From: Utricularia gibba
Taxonomy: Eukaryota > Streptophyta > Magnoliopsida > Lamiales > Lentibulariaceae
Direction of reading: 5' to 3'
Length of the DNA stretch: 64,000 nucleotides
Assembly: GCA_002189035.1 (NCBI GenBank)
Contig: NEEC01000009.1
Location: 1,178,001-1,242,000, forward strand
Shown here piece after piece: positions 36,312 through 49,017 of the stretch; positions within the stretch are counted from its first letter, which is position 1, and every line of letters starts with the position of its first letter. The notes under the pieces are model-generated. The model was not told where the DNA came from, did not search any database, and saw only the letters and a program-made list of their open reading frames with translations. Both the position numbers and the translations under genes were made by a program.

Positions 36312-38981
36312 CTATATGAAGCAATAAGAAAGCTGTAAGCTTGCATTTCTCCCCTTCAGCAAAATGTCATCAGCATACGAATGAAAAACCTGCAGAAATT
36401 CTGATCTGAGAATACTCAATGAAATTAAACGAAGGAAGATGCATGGATTTGCAATCAACTGAATTATTGCTGACAGGACCATCATAATAAAACAAATACA
36501 ATCTCATCATTGGAAGAGCACGATTTTAACATCTTCAATGTATCAACAAAAATACACGTTCCAGCAAACTTTCAGCGCATCCGCAACAACTCTTTTGCCT
36601 TCAAACCGAATAGGTGGCAGTGAAACATCAAAGCAGCAACCCCAACAACAGAAATCCAGAAAGAAAAAAAAATAAAAGATCACCAGCCCAACAGAGGCAA
36701 GCTTTATCAATCCAGATTGGAAGTGAAGCTGCACGGTTAAACTGATACCGAGAACTCACAACAACTCAGAAGCAGATTGAAGCTTACATTTGCAGGAATC
36801 TGCAGCAACCCATGAAAAAGTGAATAGAAATATAGAAAGCATAAGGTCCCTTATTGATCAGAGTTGAAACAAGAGCATTGGAAGAAGCATGAAGTAAAGA
36901 CCAAGAAGGATTTCCATCGGGGAAGGAGAAATGGGTTTGGATTTGCGGGAGTCTGTATTGCGGTTCAGTTGCTGGTGTCAAAACTGATAGGGGAGAGAGG
37001 GTCGAACTGAGCTGGTATATATTAGTACCAAAGCATAGAAAAGATGGACAGAGAAACCAGACAAGAGACCAAATCGGGAACACAAAAAATAAAAAGAGAG
37101 AGAGAAACTAGTAATAAATACCAACTTGCTTTTCTTTTCTTCTCTTTTTTTTTAAGAATATCGCAAAGTTGTTTTCTTCTCCGGGATTCTCCGGTATCAT
37201 CAGAATTGAACCAGGTCTTGACTCTTGATAGCGAGATGCCACCAGTAAAAGGTAAAAACAAAGCGCCCCCACTTTTCGGCCACCATTACCTCCAAAAAGC
37301 GAGCTCAACGAAACTGAAGGTGTCACAATGCAGGTTATGGACACTGTTCAGTAGAATTTCAACATCCCATCCCAGAGGAGTGGAAACGCCGTAGATCCTT
37401 TCCCACACTGAAATGGACCACCGCATAAATTTGGTCGGCTTCGTCAACTCTTTCGATCCCATGCAGCTTCTACAGCATCACAGCATTGCCTGGATTCGAT
37501 GTGTCATGCAAACATATAACTAAAATTTAAGTACATAATAAACATGAATTATAATATAAAAGATTAACTGTTATATATAATTTATTATATACTCGATTAT
37601 TCAATTTTATTTTTTGATGTATAATTGTGTATTGTAACACTACTCTCCCATTTATCGGCTGCTCCCGTGAAAAAACCCCCTCCATCCCTCCCTAACACAC
37701 ACACACACGTGTCCTCGTATCTAGTAGACTGGTCTAGCTGGTACGGAAAGATCATTACCGTTATTTATAAAAATTAGAGGAAAAAAACCCTTTTCCAAAA
37801 GCAAAAACATAAAAATACCTGGGCACGGTCACATGTATATGATTTTTTTTTCATTTTTTTTTGCATATTATGTCAGAATCCAGCCTATTTTTATTTTCAA
37901 AAAACAAAAATGGTGGGTCGGGAATCGGGATGTGCCCATACAAAAAGTAATGAATCCAACCGTTGGGCCGACTCTGAACACGCTGCACTTAAATCTCAAA
38001 ACCAGTTTACAACCACAAAAAAAAAAAACAAATAATAATAATGTGAAACAAAAGATGCAAAGGAAGCTGTTTTGGAAAAGCGGTAGGAGTACACAGATTT
38101 GCAAGCGCGGGTTGGGGGAATAAATATCAGGGAGAGTTCGTGAGTCTCGTGATGGGGGAGCGTGTCAGCCTTGCGCTGGTGAGACGTGGCTGCCTGCCGG
38201 CCGCTGCCGCCGGGCCCAAGTCCATCAAACCCGCCCATTGTATTCCCAGGATCTACATCCATGGGCCCCACTCACTTTCAATTTCAAACACCAATGTTTC
38301 CGTCCAATAAACCAACCAGAAAATGTTATTAGATTGCATTTGGTAGGTTTCAAATATTTTATATAGTAGATATATATTTTTAATTTATGTATTATTTGTA
38401 TAATTTTTTCAATCATATATTTGAAAAAAAATTTAAATGTTTTTTGATATATTTTAAATATATTTACAAATATAGTAATATTTTAAATATTTAATTGTAA
38501 AAATAGAATATATTTATTTAAAATAAAATACTTATATACATTATTAATTAAATTGTACTGTTAAACGCAGGCTTAGCATATCTTAACAACTCATTCTCAT
38601 TTTTTTAGGCATCGAAATAAAAAAATAAAGAAATTATTTATTTAATTGTTACTTACATGATTGTATTTTTGTAGTGATATATAATATAAGATTTATTTTG
38701 ACACATGGGCTAGATGTTTGAGTTTGGGCATGGGTAGGCCCACTATGTACTCACTTAGTACATAATGAAGGGCAAGGCCCACATTATTGATGGGCCAATG
38801 CACAGGTGGGTTGCAGTAACGACGTCGTTTTGTGCGAGATTGTTAAAACCCTATCCTCAACAGAAGGGCAGTTTTTTGGCGACGGAAAGTGTGGCTTAAA
38901 CCCTACTTCCCTGTGATAGGAGTTCAGTGCAGACTCCTCCACGGGAAGTTACGTCGGCCCTTGTTTACATATTTGTATATT
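36312..38981. other. Upstream region of TIGR01589 gene and helicase promoter
   Basis: The left part (to about 37100) probably contains the first exon, leader intron and promoter of the minus-strand gene; an ATG at 36813 followed by a good donor at 36788 is a candidate, but its phase is off by one. From 37500 to 38800 the sequence is AT-rich with no recognisable gene. Teloboxes and TGGGCC-type elements occur at 38700-38860 just before the helicase, as in many housekeeping plant promoters. Confidence 0.45.
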
Positions 38982-41900
38982 ATGACATGCCGGCTGACTC
39001 CCGTTCTCGGACCCTTTTTTTTGGGGGTCTTGCGGCATAGACTGCGGTATCCTGTTGTCGGTTCCTCAATTTCGACGCGGAGGGTGTTGTTGAACCGAAG
39101 TCTGACCCATAACTTTGTTCCAATGGGTAAAGCTGGGCTGTCTACTCGCTCGGGCAGGGAAGGAAAGGGTTCTGGGTTCAGGACGGATACGCGGAGTTTG
39201 ATAGATGACGAGGCTGAGCTGAGCGACTGGGTGAGTGGATTGAGCTCTAGTTCAAAAAATAAGACAAGGTTGTATAGTGACAGCGGCAATGATGAGGGTG
39301 GAAATGGGGGTTTCAAGGGAAGAGAAGGAGCTGGGAAGAGAAGACGGGATAGTGCGGTCGATGGAGATTTTGATTCCCGGAGTAAGCGAAGGGATGCAAG
39401 CCAGGATTTTTTCTCTGGTAGCAGGAAGAATGTGGGTGATTCCAGGACGGGAATGCTTCGAAGAAAAAGTAATGATCGTGAGATGGGGAATTTTGAGAGA
39501 GGGGGAGGATTTGAAAGGCAATTTGCAGATAACAGAGGGAAGCGAAATGGATTCATGAGCGGGGGCAACAGGGGAAGAGGGGATGGCAGGCAAACTGATA
39601 GACGATTTGAATCAATCAATGAAAGGGGTGGAAGTGTTGGTCGAGGTGGTTCGAAATTCAGAACATTTGAGAAAAATCCACCCAAAAGGCAGCTTTTTGA
39701 TGATGGCACCGAGGAGGAAGAAAGAGGTGACCTTTATAAAAATTTCAAGAAGTTGATTGAGAGTGAAGAAGAAGAAGAAGATGATGATGATGAAAATGAC
39801 GTCGATGATGAGGAAGAAGTGTCAAATGGGGGGGTCCAGGAAGCAGCGTTTCCAGTCAAGAGCTCTGGGAGTTCAATCGGAAGTGATTCTTATCTTAGTG
39901 AAAGCAGGTATCGTATCCCTTCTTTATATTTGTTTCCAGAAAAATGTTTAGTTACATTTGTTTACTTTTCTATATTTCAACATATTAACGCAGGTTTGAT
40001 GACTGTCCAGTCTCACCTTTTTCACTTAAGGCGGTCAAGGATGCTGGATATGAGAAGATGACCTTGGTGCAAGAAGCAACACTTCCTGTCATATTAAAAG
40101 GTAGAAGAAGCAAACGAATAAGAACCCCACTTGTTCATGAACTCCATGTGTTTAAGCATGACTTGATGTAGTACCTGACCCTCTCTCTCTCTCCCTCCTT
40201 TTCTTTTTCTTGCATTGTCAATCTCCTTACGTTTTTCAGTTGTTCATCGTTGATGTTAGCTGTCATAACTTATGATATGGGCTGCAGGTAAGGATGTCCT
40301 TGCCAAGGCAAAAACTGGAACCGGCAAAACTGTTGCTTTCTTGGTAAATCCCTATATTTCCTGTAATTGTCTGTTGTTACTCAAGGGGATCTTTTTAGTG
40401 GTCTTGTGCATGATCACTTGAGTGGTTTTGTTTATTTGCTCCCCATTGCCGTGCATCGTTTTGAGGAGAGATCTTTCTTGTATGCTTATATCTGCGCCTG
40501 AATTCCAGCTTCCTGCTATAGAAGTCGTGGCAAAATTGCCTCAAGCTGCCCAATCCGAAAAGAGACCTCCAATACTTGTGCTCATTATATGCCCCACTAG
40601 GGAGCTTGCGTGCCAGGCTGCTGCAGAGGCCAATAAGTTGTTAAAATACCATCGTTCCATTGGTACTCAAGTTGTCATTGGTGGAACACGGTTAGCACTG
40701 GAACAAAAGAGAATGCAAGCAAATCCGTGTCAGGTTCGTCCTTTGCATTAAGATTGCATCTAATGACACCACCAAAAATGAGGGAAGATGTGCTGCTAGC
40801 CATGCTTATGTCAATTCTCTGAGTCCTTCTAACTCATCTTCTGTTTTTTACTAAAAAAAAAAAAAAACAGATACTTGTAGCTACTCCAGGAAGGCTTAGG
40901 GATCATATAGAGAACACTGCTGGATTTGCTACTCGGCTGATGGGGGTTAAGGTTTTGGTCCTTGATGAAGCTGATCATTTACTGGGCCTAGGATTCCGTA
41001 AAGAAATAGAAAGAATCGTAGATGCTGTTCCCAAACAGCGCCAAACATTGTTATTTTCTGCTACCATCCCACCTGAGGTAACACTGTTAACCAAGTTTTT
41101 TTAGCTTTCCCTGTGATTTGGATTTCCTAAATGGATAGATTGCCGAGGCAGGTGCGTCAAATTTGTCATATTGCTTTAAAAAGAGACCACGAGTATATAA
41201 ATGCGGTGAAGGAAGGATCAGAAGACACACATTCACAGGTACATACATCAGAATTCTTCCTTCTTACTGAATTTTCCCCATCTTCTGTTTCAGCCTCACT
41301 GAGTTTCGTGTTATTTCAAAATTTGTCCCAGGTGAGACAAACTCACCTAGTTGCCGATTCAGACCATCATTTTTCACTTCTTTACACTCTGTTGAAAGAT
41401 CATATTGCAGATGATGTCCATTACAAGGTGAGTTGCTTTCTTGAGTACTGTATCTCTGCTTGCGTCACCATGATATTCATCAGTTCTGGGGAAGATACAA
41501 AATCTTCGATTTGAAGAATCATGTGACTATGCTTGCAGGTCCTTGTTTTCTGCACAACAGCCATGGTCACAAAGCTTGTTGCCGAGCTTTTGTCTGAACT
41601 TAAGCTGAACGTGCGAGAGATCCATTCCCGGAAGTCTCAGTCCTACAGAACTAAAGTCTCTGATGAATTTCGCAAATCAACTGGCCTTATCCTCGTGACT
41701 TCAGATGTCTCAGCACGCGGTGTAGATTACCCAGATGTCACCCTTGTTGTACAGGTATTCATCTATCTTACACAAACCTCAGTGTCTCTACACTTCCAGA
41801 ACCTGAATCGATCCCCCCCTCTTCCTCCCTCGCTTCTAGATGGGTCTTCCTGCTGACAAACAGCAATACATACACCGTCTTGGTCGAACCGGACGAAAGG

Positions 41901-42324
41901 GGAAAGAAGGGCAAGGCATATTGTTGTTGGCACCCTGGGAGGAGTTCTTTCTGTCCAGTATCAAGGACTTACCCGTGTCAAAAGCATCACCCCCCATTGT
42001 TGATCCAGAAACTCGTAAAAAGGTTGGTTCTTTTCCCCCTCCCTGGCTTCTTCTGCTCATGGCAGTGAACTGATGTTATTCACTGTGCGCCTGCAGGTGG
42101 ATCGAGCTCTTTCCTACGTAGAAATGAAGACTAAAGAAGCGGCATACCAGGCATGGCTTGGCTACTACAACTCCAACTCAAATGTGGGCAGAGACAAATT
42201 CAGACTCGTAGAGCTTGCAAATGAGTTCAGCCGGTGCATGGGACTCGACAACCCTCCAGCCATTCCCAAGCTCGTTCTGGGTAAAATGGGCCTCAAGAAC
42301 GTGCCTGGATTGCGGTCCAAGTAG
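38982..42324 (+). CDS. DEAD-box RNA helicase (RH25/RH26/RH31 group)
   Basis: Ten exons (38982-39907, 39994-40100, 40288-40343, 40509-40733, 40871-41077, 41152-41238, 41332-41427, 41539-41754, 41840-42022, 42097-42324) give 776 residues with intact phases. The N-terminus is Arg-rich and poor in acids, consistent with import into mitochondria or plastids, and is followed by a long Gly/Arg/Asp-rich region with an acidic run. The helicase core shows motif I AKTGTGKT (352-359), Ia PTRELA, Ib TPGR, II DEAD (470-473), III SAT, V SARGVDYPD and VI HRLGRTGRKG, so it should be an active ATP-dependent RNA unwinding enzyme. The arrangement fits the Arabidopsis RH25/26/31 group; I cannot say which. The reading frame is open further upstream, but 38982 is its first ATG. 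Confidence 0.93.
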
Positions 42325-42486
42325 ATCTTTTTTTGTATTACTATTTTTGTGCTGTAACGTGGATTTAATTTTTTTTCTTTATAATAGTTTTAATATTGGA
42401 AAATTACAATATTAAAATTTGTCGTATATATAGTTTTCGATTGGGCCAGGCCCAATCATCTGCACGGGGAATGGGGGAAACTCCTT

Positions 42487-43926
42487 TCACTCGAGGAGAA
42501 CATCCAGGAGCCTCGTTTTCACCGTCGCCGGAACTTTCTCCGCCTCCACCTCCACAGTTTTTAGCCGCTGTAAATTTTCCACCAGGTATTCTACTCCGGC
42601 GCTGCTAATCCCGCAGCAGAGTTTCATGCCCATAGTTTCCAAGTTCTTGCAATTTCGAACCACCGCATGGAGACACGAGTCCGTCAATTTGCTACATCCA
42701 GACAGTTTCAGATCAGTCAGAAATGTACAGGAGGCCAGCATTGAGCTCAATTCCTTGTCTTGGATATTCTCGTTGTAGGATAAATCTAATTTCCTCAGCC
42801 GCCGCAGATTTTGCCCTAGGGTAGTTAACAGCCCTGGTTCCCTTTCCACCGCTTTACAGTTGACCAACGCGAGTTCCTCGAGGAAGTTTGAATTTGCCGC
42901 CGTTAGCGCCTTCAGCCCGTCGCCGATCGGGAGACAGGAGCTTTCTAGCCGCAGAGTGGTTAAGGTTGTGCTGCGATGTTCCGACAAGGCGATCAAATGG
43001 GAATTCTCCAAGTCGAGAGGTAGTCGCAGATTTAGGTTTTTCAAACCGTGTCTGCTCTGATTGATGAATTGCAGCAAACTTTCTCTACTGCATCCATCAT
43101 GAATCGATAGGGAATTTACAGAGACGGAGTGTCCGGCCAGACTTAACAATACAACGTCAACGATTGTTCTGCAACTTCGTAGCTCCAGTTCTTGAAGACC
43201 GCCGCAGGAAAGAAGAAAACCCAGAAACGAAGAATGATCCCCAAGGCTTTCGCAACTGGTGAGCTTCAATTTCTTGATGTTTTTACAATTTCTCCATAGA
43301 AAACCGACCTCATAATCCCCAGATATAGTTCTGTTCAGCGAAAGAATTTCCAGATTCTTTATTTCGCCCTCTACAGCGGCGGAGTTGAACGGAGAGGGAG
43401 AATCTGCGGTCGCCGGAGGATTTATCAATGAAATTGAAAGCTGCTTCAACGACTTGAAAAGCGGGAGCCAGTGAAAACAGAGGGGACGAGAGACATGAAT
43501 ATCAATCGAAGAAAGATGGGCACATAAAGACGCCAGGGTAAACAGAGGGGAGATCGACACCGTGCATCCCGAAAATATGAGACTCCGGAGTTGGGGGCAC
43601 GAATCCCCAACCGCAAGTAAAACCGAATCCGCTCCACATCCGCCGCCGCCGACCACGGCGAGAGTGGACAAGACGCAGTGCTTGCGTAAGAAGGCTGATA
43701 CAAAAGCGCACACGGCGGGGGTGTACGGATATGGGACGTGCAGCTTGAGAGAGGTGGTGGAGGAGCGGATGAGGCGGCACCAGCGTCTGGAGACGAGGGA
43801 GACGTTGGTGGCGGCGACCGGCGGCAGCCTCCGGAAGATTTCCTGGAGAAGCTCCTCACAGAGGAGCTCGTCCATCTCGTTAGATAGACTTTCGTAATCA
43901 ATTTGCTGTGTCCAGATCCTTTTCAT
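42487..43926 (-). CDS. F-box/LRR protein
   Basis: This intronless gene encodes 479 residues. An F-box lies at about 17-55 (LLCEELLQEIFRRLPP, VSRRWCRLIRSS), followed by leucine-rich repeats of the cysteine-containing type, clearest in the last third (LRKLDLSYNENI, LTDLKLSGCSKLTD, LETMGMKLC). Such proteins are substrate receptors of SCF ubiquitin ligases; the target is unknown. The start at 43926 is the first ATG, with a second at 43878 directly before the F-box that could also be used. The stop lies only 160 bases from that of the convergent helicase gene. The frame is intact. Confidence 0.88.
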   Translation of the reverse strand: MKRIWTQQIDYESLSNEMDELLCEELLQEIFRRLPPVAATNVSLVSRRWCRLIRSSTTSLKLHVPYPYTPAVCAFVSAFLRKHCVLSTLAVVGGGGCGADSVLLAVGDSCPQLRSLIFSGCTVSISPLFTLASLCAHLSSIDIHVSRPLCFHWLPLFKSLKQLSISLINPPATADSPSPFNSAAVEGEIKNLEILSLNRTISGDYEVGFLWRNCKNIKKLKLTSCESLGDHSSFLGFLLSCGGLQELELRSCRTIVDVVLLSLAGHSVSVNSLSIHDGCSRESLLQFINQSRHGLKNLNLRLPLDLENSHLIALSEHRSTTLTTLRLESSCLPIGDGLKALTAANSNFLEELALVNCKAVEREPGLLTTLGQNLRRLRKLDLSYNENIQDKELSSMLASCTFLTDLKLSGCSKLTDSCLHAVVRNCKNLETMGMKLCCGISSAGVEYLVENLQRLKTVEVEAEKVPATVKTRLLDVLLE

Positions 43927-44726
43927 ATATTTTATTTTGGTTAATTAATTCCCATTTGTAGTTAGTGGGGTTGATGTGATTCAAATTTCGAATCCATGTC
44001 CGATGTCCATCAAGATGCTGAAGATTTTTTTGCAATATTTAAATTGAAATTATTGGGGCATGTCATGTTCCATTATCTACAGGTATCCATTCACTCTTAT
44101 TCTAAATTCCCAATGTATATAGACTATATTTTATAATCGAAAACTCTACCTTTTCTTCATATCAATAACACTCCATACAAGCGTTGCATCAATCGCTCTA
44201 CATAGATACAAACCCACATCGGCTTTCGTTATATTGTGACTCCCAAGGAACGACTATTTATAATTTATAGCATGGACAGCTTTTAAGAATCCTCCGAAAA
44301 AAGCAAAAACTTATGCGCCGTGGGGCTTTCGTGAGAAGTTGCGGGAATATGTCCGCGTGACGGATAAGCGTGGCAAGTGAAAAGAAGGATGAAGCGCACA
44401 CGAACCTGCCACGTTTCACTGATCCGTTCTTATCCTGAAGAAGATGTGAACGCTGAGTTTTGTTCGCTCTGATTGGCTGGCTGGCCTCAGAGCAGCTTTG
44501 GTTCCTTGTAGAAATGTCATTAGTAAGTAATTCACAAAACGTGGTATAACTGATGCCAGATTTCTGACTCTAGTGGTCCATCATCAACTCTCACACACAC
44601 ACCGCCGTAGGGGGTGCCTGCTGTCGACAAAAGAATGTAAGGTCCAGCGCAGAAAGCAGCCAACGGTCCACTTGTGCGTCTGTCGTCTCTACTTATACTA
44701 CCCCCTCTCCACTCAACAACAAAGCC
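43927..44726. other. Spacer between F-box gene and R3-MYB gene
   Basis: These 800 bases lie between divergent genes and should contain both promoters. I see no further gene. An open frame at 44532-44795 (-) overlaps the first R3-MYB exon on the other strand and is taken as chance. Confidence 0.5.
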
Positions 44727-45145
44727 ATGGATAAGCGAAGGCCGAAGCATCCCGAGTCCGGAGGTTTGGTTCACTGCTCCTCTATTACAATGCATGCGTC
44801 GTCATGTCTACTTAGTTTTCTTGGTCTCTGACGTGTCTGTGTTTGAAGCAGAGGTGAGCAGTAAGAGGCTGGAAATGTCAGCGGAAGAAGTAGATCTCAT
44901 ACACAGAATGCACAAGCTCGTCGGAGACAGGTTATTTTCCCAATCTCAGCCGCATAGATTCATCACAGACGCATGCCCCATGTCGTGAAACACTTGCGTA
45001 TTGTCGATTTGCTGTGTTTTTCCAACACGAGTGCCTTCCTTTCGTGGGTTTCAGATGGGGGCTGATCGCTGGAAGGATTCCAGGGAGGACTCCCGCTGAG
45101 ATTCAGAAGTTTTGGGAACAGAAGAAACTTGGCAGCAGCCAATGA
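44727..45145 (+). CDS. Miniature R3-MYB protein (CPC/TRY/ETC type)
   Basis: Three small exons (44727-44763, 44852-44930, 45055-45145) with GT-AG borders and matching phases give a 68-residue protein. This is the exon pattern of CPC/TRY genes: a basic start (MDKRRPKHPE), then the single MYB repeat split after GDR. The repeat reads EEVDLIHRMHKLVGDRW and GLIAGRIPGRTPAEIQKFW. Asp27, Leu28, Arg31, Leu35, Leu42 and Arg46 form the complete motif by which these proteins bind GL3/EGL3-type bHLH factors. R3-MYBs lack an activation domain and displace R2R3-MYBs, thereby repressing trichome formation or promoting root hairs. Unlike CPC, the first repeat Trp is absent and the loop before the helix is about three residues shorter. 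The role in epidermal patterning is inferred from the family. Confidence 0.85.
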
Positions 45146-45829
45146 ACCGGGCTCCTGCCTTGCGATTCCAGAGGATAGGCATCAAGTGTCTGCAAAAAAA
45201 AAAGGGGGTGGGGAAGGATGGCCCCTACTCTGTTGCTATCAATACATACTCCATGTAACCTTCCTTCACCGTTGGGTGATGAATGAATTCGGTTGGATTT
45301 TAGAGTTTAGACCTACTTGATTCACCCAAACGAAAACTTCATCATCATTCTTGTAGTGTGGCATCAGCAATTCGCCCTGAGTCCATGTAGTTCTGGTTTA
45401 GGATGATCAACAAGCTCCTCTTGTTTGTCTTTATCCGCCCAGGAAGGGCCGACACGTGGGGCGCACGCATCCTCATGGTCTATCCACGCACCGCGCACAA
45501 GAACACCCGCCACCACCACAGACTCCACAGGGGCCCCACACCATTATGCTCTAAGGCAAGTGCCTGGATGACGACTATTGACTAGTTGCGGCGGGCTAAC
45601 CCTGTGGGCTTTGTCACCAGATTCTCCACGTTAACAGTAGCTGCACCAATAGAACCATCCCATCAATATTGGAACCCTGCTTCCTCAACTCTGCCTTTAA
45701 AAACGGCTCCCTCGACGTTTTACCTTTGTCAGATTAATTGCATTTGCATTTTACCCTACTTTCAATTTTTCTTTGAAAATTACCTTATGTTCGTCAACCA
45801 TTTGTAAAATACCTTAGATTAAGGTTTAA

Positions 45830-46275
45830 TTTATAAATTAAATCATAAAAAATATAAATACACAAAAGTTAATCTTTATTCAACTCATAATACTAAATCT
45901 GAAATTTAAAAATTTCATAATCTAAACCCAAAAATTTAAACTTAAAATCCAAAACTTAAATTTGAAATCTTAAACCCTTAAATCTTAAATCACAAAACTA
46001 AATATCAAGTTCTAAAATTTAAACCTTCAACTCTAAAATTTAAATATGAAACCAAAAAAATTAAATCCCAATTAAAATCTTAAATCCTAAATCAGTAATC
46101 TTAAAAAAATTGTGAAATCTTAAACCCTAAACTCTAAATCAGTAATCATAAAAATTACTGATAAAATTATGAAAACTTAATATATAATATTCCTAAGTTA
46201 TAAATACCAAATTTTAAACTTTAAAATTGAACCCCTAAATTATAAATCCAAAAAAAACATACAAAAACGAAAAAA
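45830..46275. repeat. Degenerate AAACCCTAA-like tract
   Basis: For about 440 bases, short A-rich segments alternate with TTAAACCCTAAA, TTAAATCCTAAAT and CTAAACTCTAAAT variants, all in the same orientation. They resemble decayed plant telomere-type repeat (CCCTAAA) but never form a perfect tandem array. The tract is low-complexity and noncoding. Confidence 0.6.
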
Positions 46276-48205
46276 GCATAAAGTAGGGTAAAACGCAAAG
46301 AACAACTTATTTTTTTAGTAATTTACAAATCTTTGCTATAAATAGGGTAAATGGCAAATAAAATAAAAAAGTTCAGGTATTTAGCTCATTTCCCCTTGAA
46401 AAAACAACCATCAATTGTTTTTACAAACAGTTAATAATAATAATTCAATCTCAATTTCATTAAATTTAATTCTTGAATAGTTGGTGGTAAAAAAATATTC
46501 AGCGATTATTATTAAAAAAATGTTAATTTTTTTATATTATTTTCGTCACTCCATGGACCATCATTCATAGTTTGATATTTCTGACGATTGGATTGTTACT
46601 TTTTTCTAGAAATACTTTTTGGGGTTATTATCAATTATTTTTTTTGTTATGTATTTGACAATTATAAGGTTACATTTTAATTAGTTATGTTTTATCTAAT
46701 TTATTATTTATTAATTTTTAATAAAATATTTTGTTTTTATATTAATAAAATCATAAAAATCATAAATTTTAAATAAACATATTCTAATCGTATCCTAGTA
46801 GGACATTTTAAAATTTATCATATCCATATCTATGTACTCGTATTCATACTGTTGACACGTCGTACCCATGCTTTGTAGCTTAAATGTGGTGGACGGCTTC
46901 AGTCCATTCCATATTTTAAATTGGGCCGGTGGCCCATTTTGGAGTCTTCGATTTGTAGAACAGGGCGGCCACATGCCTCGACCTTTTTTTTCCTTGTAAA
47001 AACGAAGTTTCAAAATTATTACCCCGATAAATAAATATCCTTAATGATTGGATATATTTTTAATAATTAAACTGAGATTTTATCCTAATTATGGTAATCG
47101 AAACCAACCTAAACTTCATTATCCTCATAATTTCAAAGGCGAGGAACAACGCAGTGTACGAATTCACACCGACGTAGGAAAAGCAAGCGACAAATGAGCG
47201 GTTGCTAGCAACCAACTCCGACAAAAAAAATCGTACAACAGACAACAATTCCAGATCGGTATTGGTGTGAACACCATTGGGAAGCCCATAAATTCATTCA
47301 CGTATGGATAAAATTCTTAATAAAAGTAAATGTTAAAATTAATTGGAAACGGAAAATGCGTGGAAGTATCCCTTGGGTCCATCACGTGGACAAATCCCAT
47401 GTGGTGGTATGTAGATAGGGAGTGGAGGGGGGAAAGGATGGACATTGGGGGATTGGATTCCGTCATGTAGTAATGTAGGCGGGCCCCGGGCCCACGCCAA
47501 CGAGGCTGTTATGCTACTCTCTGTCCGGCGGCTCCCGATTTTGTGTCTTTTTCTGATATTTTTAAATTAAATGACTTGACAGTGACTTTCTTGTTAGAAA
47601 TTAACATGAATTTTATTAAAAAAAAAGGAACCTAACAAATCCACCCATATTCCATTCCATTCGGTAATAATTCCAAAATAAGAACTACATCCTATTCTGT
47701 TATAAACAACAATCCACGCTTTTATATTTAGTTAAATATGAATATAAATTAATAGTATATTTAATACATAAAAATGAAGAGGGAGTATTGAATGGTGGGG
47801 AGATTATTTACTTACAAGTTTATTTTTTTTGTTTGTTTTTGTTAGATGGGAATGCCCTCCTACCTGACATGGCATGCCAACGACCTGCATTCAATCTCAT
47901 CCCCTCCCAAGTGGATTGGTTTGGATTGTAATAAAATATTACAATAAATAGTTACAGTTGTGTTGGGGTTTTCCCTCCTGCAGATCCAACCAGGCAGGCA
48001 CCAAGTCTGCTTCCCTTAGATCAGTGACGCTTATCTTGCTCAGATGCCGCCCGCCGTTGGATGGGATTCCCCTGCGGCGCCGAGACGGCCCGGCCAACCA
48101 CAAAACAGCACACATCGTCATGGATTTAATAATAGAAAGGGTCAGTGCAATTAAATACTATAAACCAGAAAAAGGCAATCAATACGTGTATTGGTATTAT
48201 TTTTA

Positions 48206-48206
<1 letters not shown>

Positions 48207-48232
<26 letters not shown>
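48207..48232. repeat. (AC)n microsatellite
   Basis: About a dozen uninterrupted AC dinucleotides stand here, followed by a TAGAGATAGAG stretch. The tract should be length-variable between individuals. Confidence 0.9.
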
Positions 48233-48236
<4 letters not shown>

Positions 48237-48506
48237 GATAGAGGCTTGTGCGTTCCAAGGCAGTTCAACGTTCAAACGTGGGACCACTGGCCGAATTCTA
48301 GAGGGGAAATGTTGATTGTGGGCTGGAGGACTCGCACACCGTGGACACGGGGATTGGAGCTATTGCATCGCTCCCCCAAGTTCAATTTCTTTTTTTTTTC
48401 CACAGGCGACAGTCATCTCTCTTGGATTATACGGAAAAAAAATCATAATTTTCTTATACACGAGTGGGTCCCATGATTTTTATTTAAAAATGTAGCTTCT
48501 CTTTCG

Positions 48507-49017
48507 GTATGTTTCTTAAAAATATTTTTTTGAAATCTATTTATCATAATATAAAAATCCAAGAATGCAATCAATTCGTCTAAAAAAATAATTTTTATGT
48601 TTCAAAAATTTCAACATCTAATTAAAAAGTAGATTGAATTCATTATAAAATCATATATACAATAAATAAAATGAATTGGTTTGATAAACTGAATTCATTA
48701 CATCTCTTTTGTTTTCATAATTTCTTGAATGAATTCTATTCAATTTTGGAATATTCTATTTTTAGTCATTTTATACTAAAATTAGAAATTTATATTTTAT
48801 GATTGATTTCAAAAATTATTAAATTTCTTGAATTTTTATTTCAGTAATTAAATAAAATATTAATTAGAAAAATTATTATATTCATTTTTTATGTATTCTA
48901 AACATACATTTATATCATAACATTAAATTTTACAATCTCAAACTAATTCTATTCACATAATCCTAAAACTTATCAAGTTATATTTATAATCCCAATTTCA
49001 AATTAGAAAACATACTC
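48507..49017. mobile_element. Possible noncoding inverted-repeat element
   Basis: The left border reads GGTATGTTTCTTAAAAA and the right border, on the other strand, GAGTATGTTTTCTAATTTG. The two share GTATGTTT followed by a similar AT-rich segment and, a little inward, TTTGAAAT on both arms. The interior is strongly AT-rich and noncoding. The borders are imperfect and I see no clear target duplication, so this is only a candidate. Confidence 0.3.

Noticed and set aside
36784-36813. First exon of the TIGR01589 gene starting at 36813
   Set aside because: The donor is good but the phase does not fit the next exon; it would need one base fewer, opposite to the other homopolymer sites.
38330-38580. 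Possible MITE ending in ATTGCATTTGGTA and TGCGTTTAACAG
   Set aside because: The ends agree at only about 10 of 15 positions and no target duplication is visible.
38889-38981. Upstream extension of the helicase reading frame
   Set aside because: It begins without an ATG; the first Met is at 38982 and already gives a plausible transit peptide.
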